Notes under the pieces: model-generated
Database searches by the model: none
What the model saw: only the letters and a program-made list of their open reading frames with translations
What the model was told of the DNA's origin: nothing
Shown here: positions 44,736 to 52,452 of the stretch, in pieces
How the letters are laid out: each line of letters starts with the position of its first letter
How positions within the stretch are numbered: position 1 is the stretch's first letter
NCBI GenBank assembly: GCA_020632885.1
Contig: JACKEQ010000028.1
Coordinates: forward strand, 1-64,000
Source of the DNA: Alphaproteobacteria bacterium
Lineage (GTDB): Bacteria > Myxococcota_A > UBA796 > GCA-2862545
Direction of reading: 5' to 3'
DNA: 64,000 nucleotides
Translations under genes and position numbers: made by a program

Positions 44736-44808
44736 CGTTGGCGCCCTACCACTGGACTATCCACCCACAGAGAGGGCGGAGCGGGGTTCGAACCCGCGAC
44801 CTCCAACG
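44736..44808 (-). ncRNA. tRNA-like module B (permuted, Gly/Cys-like)
   Basis: In transcript order: CGTTGG (3' side of the anticodon stem), variable AGGTC, T-arm GCGGG-TTCGAAC-CCCGC, acceptor TCCGCCC, a seven-base cap, acceptor GGGTGGA, TA, D-arm GTCC-AGTGGTA-GGGC, G, CCAACG. The acceptor pairs 7/7 (one G-T), the D stem 4/4, the T stem 5/5 and the anticodon-type stem 6/6. There is no anticodon loop and no CCA; base 73 would be U. Confidence 0.8.
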
Positions 44809-44878
44809 GGGGTCCGGAAACTTCGAGATGTCGACCACGGCAGATACTCAGTCTCGGAGGACTCGTCTGAGTCTGTGT

Positions 44879-44967
44879 CCGCAGCACCGGGTGTCCGGCG
44901 CGTCTACCCTTCCGCCATCCCCACACAGGTGATTGTGGGGAGCAGGACTCGAACCTGCACGCCGCGG
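44879..44967 (-). ncRNA. tRNA-like module A (permuted, Leu-like)
   Basis: In transcript order: CCGCGGC, GT, T-arm GCAGG-TTCGAGT-CCTGC, acceptor TCCCCAC, a ten-base cap, acceptor GTGGGGA, TG, a D-arm of Leu type (GCGG-AAGGGTAGA-CGC), G, the mini-hairpin CCGG-ACAC-CCGG, T, GCTGCGG. The acceptor pairs 7/7 and the outer helix 7/7 (one G-T). That outer helix corresponds to the long variable arm of tRNA-Leu, and the anticodon arm is shortened to four pairs and a four-base loop, so it cannot decode. Confidence 0.78.
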
Positions 44968-45027
44968 GATTCAGTCTGAGCCTGAGCTTGAGCTTCCTCC
45001 AGAGGGAGAGCGGATTGTGCCCATCCC

Positions 45028-45771
45028 TCAGGCGAACAGGTAACCGAAGATCGCGTCTCCGATCTGCCGCTTCTCGACTTCCGTGTCGTTGGCCCGCGCC
45101 CGTGCGCGCTTCACGGCGTTCCGGAGGTGCTCGATCCGCTCGAGGAGCTGCTCCCGACGCGGCACCGGCAGCGCGCCCGAGGTGTAGACCGTCGACCAGT
45201 GGCCGGTGGTGACGTCCTCGGTGATGAGCTGGGTCTGGGCCGGGTGATGCTCGGTCGCGTCGTAGAGCACGATGGCCCGCTGGACCTTCTTGGTCTTGTG
45301 CGTGCGCGAGGGCTCGGTGCGGAACAGGTTGCTGTTCGGGTCGGCCGACCAGGTCTTGGACTCGTCGAGGATCGGCATCGCGGACACGAAGGTGTGGAGG
45401 TCCGCCAGCTCCTTCTCGAGGTAGATGAGCAGCGTGGCCGGCATGTCCGCCAGGATCACCTCGCCGTCCACCACCACGTCGGCCTGCGCCATGCGGTTGC
45501 CGAGCTCCTGGGTCGCCTCGATGTCGAGGTACTCGGTGCGGAGCTTGCGGACGCGCTTGAGCACGTCGGAGGCCACCATCTGGACCTTCCGGGACTCGCT
45601 CGGGAAGGTCTCGCCGTCGTCGTCGAGGGGGGTGAACTCGCGGGACAGACCGGAATAGAGGTCGTCCTTCTGGGACTTGCGGTGGAGCTCGGTGAGCTCG
45701 CTGTAGGCCCGCGACTTCACACCCTTCCGGATCGCGACCACCTCGTGGAGCTTGAGCTTCTCGTCGGACAT
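45028..45771 (-). CDS. DUF7873-like protein, upstream of the tRNA-like RNA
   Basis: Soluble protein of 247 residues matching a family I recall from actinobacteria and deltaproteobacteria under the name DUF7873. Recognisable parts are VVAIRKGVKSRAYSELTELH, ADVVVDGEVILADMPATLLIYLEKELADL, HPAQTQLITEDVTTGHWSTV and the C-terminal QIGDAIFGYLFA. It is mixed alpha/beta with a final coiled coil (EQLLERIEHLRNAVKRARARAND). The function is unknown. The RNA with two permuted tRNA-like modules begins right after its stop codon on the same strand, so the protein may bind or use that RNA. It is divergent from bioD by 50 bases. Confidence 0.8.
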   Translation of the reverse strand: MSDEKLKLHEVVAIRKGVKSRAYSELTELHRKSQKDDLYSGLSREFTPLDDDGETFPSESRKVQMVASDVLKRVRKLRTEYLDIEATQELGNRMAQADVVVDGEVILADMPATLLIYLEKELADLHTFVSAMPILDESKTWSADPNSNLFRTEPSRTHKTKKVQRAIVLYDATEHHPAQTQLITEDVTTGHWSTVYTSGALPVPRREQLLERIEHLRNAVKRARARANDTEVEKRQIGDAIFGYLFA

Positions 45772-45821
45772 CGGGTCCTCCTCTTGTTCTCCAGGGGACT
45801 ATCGCGCAGGGAGCGCTCCGC

Positions 45822-46463
45822 ATGGCTCGATCGTACTTCGTGACCGGCACCGACACCGACGTGGGCAAGTCCGTGATCACCGCTGCCCTCGCGGCCGCCC
45901 GCCACGGCCAGGTCACCGCCGTGAAGCCGGTGGCGAGCGGAGTCGACGGGGGGCCCGGTGACGCAGAGCGCATCGCGATCGCGGCGGGTCACCCGCCCAC
46001 CGTGTTCGCCACCTGGCGCACGCCCGTGTCGCCGCACCTCGCCGCGGCCCTCGAGGCGCGCCCGCTCGACCTGCACGCCCTGCTCGACTGGCTCGACGCC
46101 ATCCCGGAGCCCCGCCTGATCGAGGGTGTGGGAGGCTGGCGCGTCCCGCTCGCCCTCGAGCCCCGCTTCGAGGTCGTGGACCTCGCGCGCCACGTCGATC
46201 TCCCGGTGCTGGTCGTCGCGGCCAACCGCCTCGGCGTGCTCAACCACACCCTGCTCACCGTCGAGGCCGTGCGTGGGGCCGGCCTGGAGGTCGCAGCCGT
46301 CGTGCTCAACACCGTGGGTGCCGAAGACGCGTCCACCGCGCACAACCTCGCGGACCTGCGGGCGCTGGCGGGCGTCCCGGTCCACCCCTTCCCCCACGTC
46401 GATCCCACGGACCCCGGGGCGCTCGCCCGCGCTGGCAGGGAGCTCGACGCGCTGCTCGCGTGA
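45822..46463 (+). CDS. bioD: Dethiobiotin synthetase
   Basis: ATP-dependent enzyme that closes the ureido ring of dethiobiotin, the penultimate step of biotin synthesis. The 213 residues begin YFVTGTDTDVGKSVITAAL, with the BioD P-loop, followed by TAVKPVASG (substrate-binding Lys) and LIEGVGGWRVPL, the conserved E-G-x-G-G motif. Length fits. No other bio genes are adjacent, apart from the oxoamine synthase at 34713, which is too far away to call an operon. Confidence 0.94.
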   Translation: MARSYFVTGTDTDVGKSVITAALAAARHGQVTAVKPVASGVDGGPGDAERIAIAAGHPPTVFATWRTPVSPHLAAALEARPLDLHALLDWLDAIPEPRLIEGVGGWRVPLALEPRFEVVDLARHVDLPVLVVAANRLGVLNHTLLTVEAVRGAGLEVAAVVLNTVGAEDASTAHNLADLRALAGVPVHPFPHVDPTDPGALARAGRELDALLA

Positions 46464-46529
46464 TGCCGGGCCCATTCGGTTGCATCGGCTGGATCGGTGT
46501 GGGTACGATCGCGCGTCCCAGGAGCCGCC

Positions 46530-48137
46530 ATGTCGGTCATCGGCCTGCGTGTAGGCCCCTTCGAGATCGTCGAGAGCGCCACGGTCCCCGAGCCGGGCTC
46601 CTGGTTCCGCGCCACGCGCGCCGGCATGACGCAGCGCAAGCCCACCCACGTGCTCGTCAAGCTCCTGCCGCCCCACGCGGGGGAGGCCGAGCGCGCGGAC
46701 CTGCAGCGCGAGCTCGATCGGCTCCGCGCGGTCGAGGACCCCCGTGTGCCCGGGGTGGTGGCCCTCTACGAGGGCATCGGCGCCCTCGCGCTCGACGCCC
46801 CCGACGGCATCTCCTGCCAGGAGATCATCGAGGCCCGCGAAGAGGGCACCGTCGCCATGACCCCGGCCACCCTGCTCGACATCGGGCTCGAGGTCGCGGA
46901 GACCCTCCAGCACGCCCACCACCGCAACCGCTTCCATGGGCACCTGGCGGCCTCGCACGTGCGCGTCTCGCTGTCCGGCAAGCTCCATGTGTTCGGGTTC
47001 GGTCCGGGCCCCGAGACCCCCGCCGAGCCCGACTGGTGCCCGCCCGAGCGCGCGCGGGGCCAGCCGGGCGGGCCCGCCACCGACCAGTGGTCCCTGGCGG
47101 CCATCCTGGCGGGCCTGATCACGGGTCATCCGCCCTGGCACGGCGGTCGCGACCCCCGCACGGGCGACATGGAGCCCGCCCTGGAGGCCATCGAGCGCCA
47201 GTGGCCCGCGCTCGCGCGGTTGTTCCGGCGTATGCTGGAGCCGGATCCCGCCAACCGCTTCCCCACCATGCATCCCGTGCGTCAGGAGCTCCTGGCCCTG
47301 GCGCGCAAGGCGGGCGCGTCGAGTGATCGGCGCGAGCTCGGCAAGCGGATGGCCCGCCGCATCCACCGGCACGTGGTCCCCGACACCGGAATCACCGCAG
47401 TCCCCGAAACGTCCCCGCAACCCCCACCGGAGCCAGCCTCCGAACCCACAGGCGAGCCCGACGTGTCCAGAGACCCCATCGATCCCCCCAGCCTCCCCGA
47501 TGCCGAGCGCGCCGATGCGCCTCCTGCAGTGGCCCCGGCACCGCTGGCCGACGAGCCCCTGGACGTCGTGTCCCCCGAGCACGACGCATCGAACCTGACG
47601 GAGGCGCGACGGCCGCTGGAGCTCACACCCACGGGACCCTCGAAGGACGCCGACGAGGAGGACATCGACGACGACCCCACCGTCCGGTTCGACCCCATGG
47701 CCGTGCGCGACCTCGCGGACCTCGACGACGACGAGCCCCCGTCGCCGAGGCCGAAGGCCGTGCTGCCCCAGGTCACCCCCACCCCACGGGGCCGCCGCGA
47801 GACGATCTCCGACGAGATCGTGGACGACCCGCAGACGCTGGCGCGCGCGCTGGCCGTGGCCCCGGACGCGGCCGCCAACGGCGGCATGCCCACGGCGGTG
47901 CCCATCACGGACGTCGACGACTTCGACGATCTCGACGCCGGCTCGCCCCTCGCCGCTCCCATCGACGGTCCGGGCCGGGGGTCCTTCCCACCTCGGGTGC
48001 AGGAGGTCGAGGAGCTGGAGGAGCTCGACGTGGAGCCGGTACCCTCCGGCGGCCCCGACGTGAAGCGTCTCGCGCCCATCCTCGTGGGCGTGATGGTACT
48101 GCTGATGGTCGTGGTCGTGATCGCGTCCCTGTTGTGA
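46530..48137 (+). CDS. Membrane-anchored protein pseudokinase
   Basis: Protein of 535 residues with an N-terminal kinase fold (about 5-265). The glycine-rich loop is poor, a Lys occurs in HVLVKLLPPHAG, but the catalytic loop reads FHGHLAASHVRV, lacking the HRD Asp and loop Asn, and DFG is replaced by GFG, so catalysis is unlikely. A long acidic, Pro-rich disordered region follows, and one transmembrane helix closes the protein (about 513-533). It may act as a scaffold or an allosteric partner of true kinases such as the one at 5432-7201. Its TGA overlaps the next gene's GTG. Confidence 0.82.
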   Translation: MSVIGLRVGPFEIVESATVPEPGSWFRATRAGMTQRKPTHVLVKLLPPHAGEAERADLQRELDRLRAVEDPRVPGVVALYEGIGALALDAPDGISCQEIIEAREEGTVAMTPATLLDIGLEVAETLQHAHHRNRFHGHLAASHVRVSLSGKLHVFGFGPGPETPAEPDWCPPERARGQPGGPATDQWSLAAILAGLITGHPPWHGGRDPRTGDMEPALEAIERQWPALARLFRRMLEPDPANRFPTMHPVRQELLALARKAGASSDRRELGKRMARRIHRHVVPDTGITAVPETSPQPPPEPASEPTGEPDVSRDPIDPPSLPDAERADAPPAVAPAPLADEPLDVVSPEHDASNLTEARRPLELTPTGPSKDADEEDIDDDPTVRFDPMAVRDLADLDDDEPPSPRPKAVLPQVTPTPRGRRETISDEIVDDPQTLARALAVAPDAAANGGMPTAVPITDVDDFDDLDAGSPLAAPIDGPGRGSFPPRVQEVEELEELDVEPVPSGGPDVKRLAPILVGVMVLLMVVVVIASLL

Positions 48138-48943
48138 GCGGGCACCCCCCTCGTGACATCGCGCCGGGCGTGCGCTGCGTGCCCGTTCGGTCCCCCACCC
48201 TCCCGCCCGCCACGCACACCAACGTCTGGGTGCTCGGGCAGCACACCCTCACCGTCGTGGACCCCGCGAGCCCGTGGGCCGACGAGCAGGACCGGCTGCG
48301 GGAAGCGCTCGACGGCATGGGCCGCGTGGAGCGCATCGTGCTCACCCACCACCACCACGACCACGTGCAGGGTGCCGAGGCCCTGGCGGAAGCCACGGGG
48401 GCTCCGATCCTGGCGCACCCCGAGACCGTCGCCCGGCTCGCCTTCGACGTCCTCCCGCTGGGCGATCGCTTCACCACCGACACGGGCGACGTCGTGGTGC
48501 GGTTCACGCCCGGTCACGCGCCCGGGCACGTGGCCCTCCAGGCGCCGAGCGGGCATCTGGTCGCGGGCGATCTCGTGGCCGGCACGGGCACGATCCTCAT
48601 CGAGCCCGACGACGACGGGCACCTCGGCACCTACCTCGCCAGCCTGGCCGCGATGCGCGACCTGCACCCGGTAGCGCTGCTGCCTGCCCACGGGCCCGTG
48701 CTGGACGACGCGGTCCACACGCTCGACACGTACATCGCCCACCGCCACATGCGCACGGACCAGATCCGCCGCGCCCTCGCACCCCTGGCGTCCGCGACGC
48801 CGACGGAGCTGGCTCCCCGGGTCTACGTCGATCTCGACCCGCGCCTGCATCCCCTCGCAGCCCGGCAGATCACGGCCCACCTCGTCTGGCTGGCCGAGCA
48901 GGGCGAGGTGGAGGCCCGGGACGGACGGTGGTTCAGGACGTGA
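48134..48943 (+). CDS. Metallo-beta-lactamase-fold hydrolase (LACTB2-like)
   Basis: Cytoplasmic hydrolase of 269 residues starting at GTG 48134 inside the previous stop (GTGA). The metal motif is THHHHDHV, later ligands are in FTPGHAPGHV and AGDLVAGTG, and a C-terminal helical domain typical of LACTB2-type proteins (about 200-269) resembles a winged helix. LACTB2 is a single-stranded RNA endonuclease in animals; bacterial members are mostly uncharacterised and may be thioesterases or nucleases. It converges on miaE with an 11-base overlap. Confidence 0.88.
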   Translation: MSGHPPRDIAPGVRCVPVRSPTLPPATHTNVWVLGQHTLTVVDPASPWADEQDRLREALDGMGRVERIVLTHHHHDHVQGAEALAEATGAPILAHPETVARLAFDVLPLGDRFTTDTGDVVVRFTPGHAPGHVALQAPSGHLVAGDLVAGTGTILIEPDDDGHLGTYLASLAAMRDLHPVALLPAHGPVLDDAVHTLDTYIAHRHMRTDQIRRALAPLASATPTELAPRVYVDLDPRLHPLAARQITAHLVWLAEQGEVEARDGRWFRT

Positions 48944-49517
48944 ACGGCCCGTGCAGACGGGGCTCCTGGGGTCCCGTCGCCAGCACTTCGGCCTCGTGGG
49001 CAGCGAGCTCCGCGAGGCGGGCCTGCACGACCTCCCGGGGCTCGAAGTGCTCCGCGAGGTGCAGGTAGGTGCTGAAGTGGCGGGCCTCGCTGGCCAGCAG
49101 GTCTGCGTAGAAGCCCGCCAGCTCGGCGTCTTCGAGGTTCTCGGCGAGGAGCTTCATGCGCTCGCACGACCGGGCCTCGATCAGCGCGCAGACGATGAGC
49201 GTGTCGAGCAGGTGGTGGGGCCCGCGCCGCACGGCCTCGTGGAGACGCCCGGCGTACCGGCTCGGGATCTGGCGCTCGAAGCGGATCCCCCGGGCCTCCA
49301 GGATGTCGAGCAGGCTCTCGAAGTGCCGGAGCTCCTCCCGCGCGAGCTCGGAGAGCGGACGCAGCACCACCTCGTGGTCTGCGTAGCGGAAGAGCAGCCC
49401 GAGGGCCGTGCTCGCCGCCTTCTTCTCGCAGTGGGCGTGATCGACGAGCACCTCGTCCAGCACGGGCAGGACGCTGCCCACCCACGCCACCGGCGTCTCG
49501 CTGCGCAGGCTCAGCAC
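48933..49517 (-). CDS. miaE: tRNA-(ms2io6A)-hydroxylase
   Basis: Di-iron enzyme that hydroxylates the isopentenyl side chain of ms2i6A37 in tRNA. The 194 residues contain the ferritin-like four-helix bundle ligands: Glu/His in DHAHCEKKAAST, ELAREELRHFES, EARSCERMKLL and ASEARHFSTYL. Length fits MiaE. The GTG at 49517 overlaps the preceding hydrolase stop by seven bases; no better start exists. It belongs to a three-gene minus-strand operon with a lipase-like protein and an anchored helical protein, whose link to tRNA modification is unclear. Confidence 0.92.
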   Translation of the reverse strand: MLSLRSETPVAWVGSVLPVLDEVLVDHAHCEKKAASTALGLLFRYADHEVVLRPLSELAREELRHFESLLDILEARGIRFERQIPSRYAGRLHEAVRRGPHHLLDTLIVCALIEARSCERMKLLAENLEDAELAGFYADLLASEARHFSTYLHLAEHFEPREVVQARLAELAAHEAEVLATGPQEPRLHGPFTS

Positions 49518-50113
49518 GGCTGCACCAGCGCCTCGTGCACGGCGCGCACGACGCGCGGGTGGAACATCATGGCCTGGTGGGCGACAGGCCGGAGCGGGCC
49601 GTCCACCACGCGGACCTCCATCCCCGGGAGCGCGCACACACCGGGCGGGCAGACCGGATCGGTGTCGACGCTCACCGAGGTCACCGGACGCTCGAGCTCG
49701 ACCGACGCGAGGGCCTGCAGGAAGGGCCCGTTCGGCTGGATCTGCCGAAGACCCTCCGAGACCGGCCCGAGCCAGCGGAACCACCGCGCGACCGGCGCCC
49801 CGCGGAACGGCGTCCCCATCGCCACCAGCCGACCGAGACGCTCCCAGCCGAGCTGGTGAGCCCACCAGAGCGCGACGATGCCGCCCTGGCTGGTGCCCAC
49901 GACGTCCACGCGCTCGGCGCCGGTCTGATGCCGGACCCGCTCCACCGCACGGTCGAGCTCCTCCGCGTGGACCCGCACGTCTCCCGTGACGAGCGGGCTG
50001 ACCTCGGTGGCCAGGTACGCGTCGTGCCCCAGCGCCCGGAGCTGCGCCCGCAGGGGCCGGAGGAGGCCGGGCGTGGCGAGCAGCCCGTGCGTGAGCACGA
50101 CCGGACGCAGCAT
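49511..50113 (-). CDS. Lipase-like alpha/beta hydrolase
   Basis: A 200-residue triacylglycerol-lipase-like hydrolase. It opens with VVLTHGLLATPGLLRPL (oxyanion region), has the nucleophile elbow VVGTSQGGIVALWW and a C-terminal His in GPLRPVAHQAMMFHP; the acid is probably in SVDTDPVCPP. ATG 50113 overlaps the upstream TGA by one base (TGATG). No signal peptide is seen, so it is probably cytoplasmic. It resembles the LipA/EstA-type or PGAP1-like short hydrolases; the substrate is unknown. Confidence 0.87.
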   Translation of the reverse strand: MLRPVVLTHGLLATPGLLRPLRAQLRALGHDAYLATEVSPLVTGDVRVHAEELDRAVERVRHQTGAERVDVVGTSQGGIVALWWAHQLGWERLGRLVAMGTPFRGAPVARWFRWLGPVSEGLRQIQPNGPFLQALASVELERPVTSVSVDTDPVCPPGVCALPGMEVRVVDGPLRPVAHQAMMFHPRVVRAVHEALVQPC

Positions 50114-50703
50114 CAGAAGAGGACGACCCGGATCTTGTCCATGCGCTGCTGGAGCTCGGTGTAGCCCTCGTCGCCGACCTGAGCGACCAGCGCGGTCTTC
50201 ATCTCCTCGCGCTGCTGCTCGAGCCGCTTGCGACCCACGCGCGGCGAGACGCGCCCCGACTCGATCTCCTCGCGGATGGTGTTCCGGAGCTCGAAGTTCG
50301 AGTTGAACAGCTCCCAGATCTGCTTCTGGCGGTCTTCCGGGTAGTCGTGGTCCTTGAAGAAGTCCTGGAGCTGCTCGCCGGCCATCCGCTCGTCGCGCAC
50401 GCGCGCCTCGGCCCGCTTCTGGGCCCACTTCGCGGCATCGGCGGGGTCGATCTCGTGCTTCCGCATCGTCATGGCCTCGGCCATGCCGTCGCGCTTGCCC
50501 TCCTCCTTGCCCGCCTCCTCGGTCGTGCCCGCCAGGGTCACCGGGCCACCCGAGCGGTCGTGGAGCGACTCCACGCCCGGCTTCTGACGCTGGTAGTCGG
50601 CGACGTCGCCCGTCTCGCCGCTCGACAGCACCATGTAGAACAGGCCGACCGCCCCGAGCGCCGCGAGGACGGCGCCACCGCCGATGAGTGCACCACGATC
50701 CAT
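50113..50703 (-). CDS. Membrane-anchored helical protein, function unknown
   Basis: Protein of 196 residues with one N-terminal transmembrane helix (about 5-27) and a long charged, helical extracytoplasmic region (Lys/Glu/Arg-rich; QDFFKDHDYPEDRQKQIWELFNSNFELRNTIREE). The ATG at 50703 is preferred because TGGAGG precedes it at a good distance; an ATG four codons earlier would lose this site. The second half resembles Spy/CpxP-type or lipase-chaperone-like helical proteins. Since a lipase-like gene follows, a foldase role is possible but unproven. Confidence 0.65.
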   Translation of the reverse strand: MDRGALIGGGAVLAALGAVGLFYMVLSSGETGDVADYQRQKPGVESLHDRSGGPVTLAGTTEEAGKEEGKRDGMAEAMTMRKHEIDPADAAKWAQKRAEARVRDERMAGEQLQDFFKDHDYPEDRQKQIWELFNSNFELRNTIREEIESGRVSPRVGRKRLEQQREEMKTALVAQVGDEGYTELQQRMDKIRVVLF

Positions 50704-50832
50704 GCTGACCTCCATACGGGGCGTTGCATATCCCGCGTCGCGCCCCGAGGCTCACGCATGTCCCTGACAACACCGGTCCGGGGGGGCCTGGGGCGGGAGA
50801 TGTGGCCGTCGGACATGGAGGTCGAACATAAA

Positions 50833-50870
50833 AAGGTCATTAGGACTTGTTGTCAGATCATGTAGACCTT
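50833..50870 (+). promoter_or_regulatory. AT-rich promoter region with AAGGTC/GACCTT inverted repeat
   Basis: AAGGTC (50833-50838) and GACCTT (50865-50870) form an inverted repeat 38 bases across in a block (50826-50874) that is far richer in A and T than its surroundings. It ends 30 bases before the nicotinamidase ATG. An NrtR regulator is encoded 4 kb away in the same cluster, so this may be its operator; I cannot match it to a known NrtR motif with confidence. Confidence 0.45.
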
Positions 50871-50899
50871 ATTGGATCGACAGCGCCAAGGAGGCCCTC

Positions 50900-51697
50900 A
50901 TGAAGCTGCACCTCGTCGTCATCGATCCCCAGAAGGACTTCTGCTCCCGGCACGGTGCCCTCGCCGTTCCGGGGGCGGACGCCGACATGGACCGTCTGGC
51001 GTGCCTCGTCCGGCGCCTCGGCGACCGCCTGGACGACATCCACGTCACCCTGGACAGCCACCGGCGCGTCGACATCAGCCACCCGCTGTGGTTCCGCGAC
51101 GACCGGGGGCACGCACCCGCGCCGTTCACCGCGATCTCCGCCGCCGACGTGGAGGCGGGTCGCTGGGTCCCCACCCTGCCGAGCACCCACGCGCGCACCC
51201 TCCAATACCTCCGCGAGCTGGAGCGCTCCGGACGCTACGGTCACGTCGTGTGGCCGGAGCACTGCCTCATCGGAAGCGAGGGCCACAACGTCGTGGAGCC
51301 CCTGTTCGACGCCCTCCAGGAGTGGTCGTCCCGCTTCGCCCTCGTGGACTTCGTCACCAAGGGCAGCAACCCGTGGACCGAGCACTTCAGCGCCCTCCGG
51401 GCCGAGGTCCCGGACCCCGCCGACCCCGGGACCCAGCTCAACGCGGGGCTGCTCACGACCCTGGAGGAGGCGGACATCGTCCTGCTCGCCGGCGAGGCGT
51501 CGAGCCACTGCCTGGCGCACACCGTGCGCGACATCGCGGCCAGCTTCCGCGACCCCGCCGCGGTCCGGAAGCTCGTGCTCCTCACCGACGCCACGAGCCC
51601 GGTGCCGGGCTTCGAGCCCCTCGCCGACGCCTTCCTGAAGGACCTCGTGGCCCTCGGGATGAAGACGTCCACTACCACCGACTTCCTCGCCGCCTGA
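50900..51697 (+). CDS. Nicotinamidase-like cysteine hydrolase
   Basis: Isochorismatase-fold amidase of 265 residues that probably converts nicotinamide to nicotinate for NAD salvage. The triad is visible: Asp in VVIDPQKDFC, Lys in FVTKGSNP and Cys in EASSHCLAHTV; the PncA-type metal site is in LDSHRRVDISHPLWF. It is longer than PncA (about 210 residues) because of extra segments in the middle. It heads an operon with a vWA protein and an atypical kinase and lies close to an NrtR-type regulator, which supports a role in NAD metabolism. Confidence 0.88.
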   Translation: MKLHLVVIDPQKDFCSRHGALAVPGADADMDRLACLVRRLGDRLDDIHVTLDSHRRVDISHPLWFRDDRGHAPAPFTAISAADVEAGRWVPTLPSTHARTLQYLRELERSGRYGHVVWPEHCLIGSEGHNVVEPLFDALQEWSSRFALVDFVTKGSNPWTEHFSALRAEVPDPADPGTQLNAGLLTTLEEADIVLLAGEASSHCLAHTVRDIAASFRDPAAVRKLVLLTDATSPVPGFEPLADAFLKDLVALGMKTSTTTDFLAA

Positions 51698-51708
51698 AGG
51701 AGCCCACC

Positions 51709-52452
51709 ATGCCCCGCTTCGACACCACGGACCTCACCACCCACACCCTCGTCGGCAGCACGTACGGGTACTCCGGCACGCGCATCGACCGCCTGGGAGC
51801 CACCGAGATGACGCTGGTGGCCATCGCGGCCGACACCAGCGGCTCGGTACACCCGTTCAAGCGCGAGATCGAGGCGTGCATCCAGGAGGCCGTGCGCGCC
51901 TGCCGCCAGGCCCCACGGGCCGACAACCTGATGCTCCGGCTCGTGCAGTTCGCCGACACCGTGAAGGAGCTCCACGGCTTCAAGCCCCTCGTGGACTGCC
52001 CGCCCGATCCCTACGCCGGCTGCCTGCGCACGGGTGGCTGCACCGCACTCCACGACGCCGCCCACAACGCCATCGGCGCGGTCACCGCCTACGGGCGGGA
52101 CCTCGTCGCGCGCGGGCTCACCGCGAACGCCATCGTGTTCGTCATCACGGACGGTGAGGACAACGCGAGCAGGATGACCCCCGGTGCCGTGCGCCTGGCG
52201 GTGGAGGAGGCCGTCACGGGCGAGCACCTGGAGTCCGTCGTGACCGTGCTGGTCGGCGTGAACGTGAAGGAGGCCCGCGTCGCGACGGCTCTCATGGCGC
52301 TCTCGACGCAGGCCGGGTTCGACCACTACCTCGAGCTCGACAAGGCCGACGCGAGCACCCTCGCGCGGCTGGCGGACTTCCTGTCCCGGAGCATCCAGGT
52401 CCAGTCCCAGGCGCTCGGATCCGGCGGCCCGAGCCGGATGCTGACGTTCTGA
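51709..52452 (+). CDS. von Willebrand factor A domain protein (YegL-like)
   Basis: Cytoplasmic protein of 247 residues that is almost entirely one vWA domain. The MIDAS motif is AADTSGSVHPF (DxSxS), followed by the Thr loop in GGCTALHDA and the Asp in VFVITDGEDNAS, so metal binding should be intact. It lies between nicotinamidase and a YegI-like kinase, whose ATG overlaps its stop (TGATG). In E. coli, YegL (vWA) is encoded with the kinase YegI and the phosphatase YegK/PphC, so this pair looks like the same module without a visible phosphatase. Confidence 0.88.
   Translation: MPRFDTTDLTTHTLVGSTYGYSGTRIDRLGATEMTLVAIAADTSGSVHPFKREIEACIQEAVRACRQAPRADNLMLRLVQFADTVKELHGFKPLVDCPPDPYAGCLRTGGCTALHDAAHNAIGAVTAYGRDLVARGLTANAIVFVITDGEDNASRMTPGAVRLAVEEAVTGEHLESVVTVLVGVNVKEARVATALMALSTQAGFDHYLELDKADASTLARLADFLSRSIQVQSQALGSGGPSRMLTF

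Larger units (their letters stand above)
44679..45027 (-). ncRNA. Structured RNA with two circularly permuted tRNA-like modules
   Basis: This 349-base stretch between two minus-strand genes holds two complete tRNA-like cruciforms in which the T-arm and 3' acceptor strand precede the 5' acceptor strand and D-arm, with the acceptor stem capped by a loop (modules at 44879-44967 and 44736-44808). Outer helices also pair: 44845-44839 with 44731-44725 encloses the second module. It starts at the stop of the DUF7873-like gene and ends at a strong hairpin, so it is probably the 3' part of that transcript. Bacterial Y RNAs (partners of Ro60/Rsr) are known to carry tRNA-like domains; this looks like a relative or an independent equivalent. 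No Ro60 gene is in the window. Confidence 0.72.

Noticed and set aside
44736..44924. One ordinary intron-containing or normally ordered tRNA running from the Leu-like 5' half to the second T-arm
   Set aside because: The acceptor strands GTGGGGA and TCCGCCC pair at only five of seven positions, while each strand pairs perfectly with its permuted partner. The intervening sequence is far too short for a group I intron, and bacteria lack the archaeal-type splicing endonuclease.
44679..45027. Permuted (two-piece) tmRNA
   Set aside because: There is no tmRNA 5' signature, no G3-U70 alanine identity pair and no tag-peptide reading frame; two separate tRNA-like modules are present.
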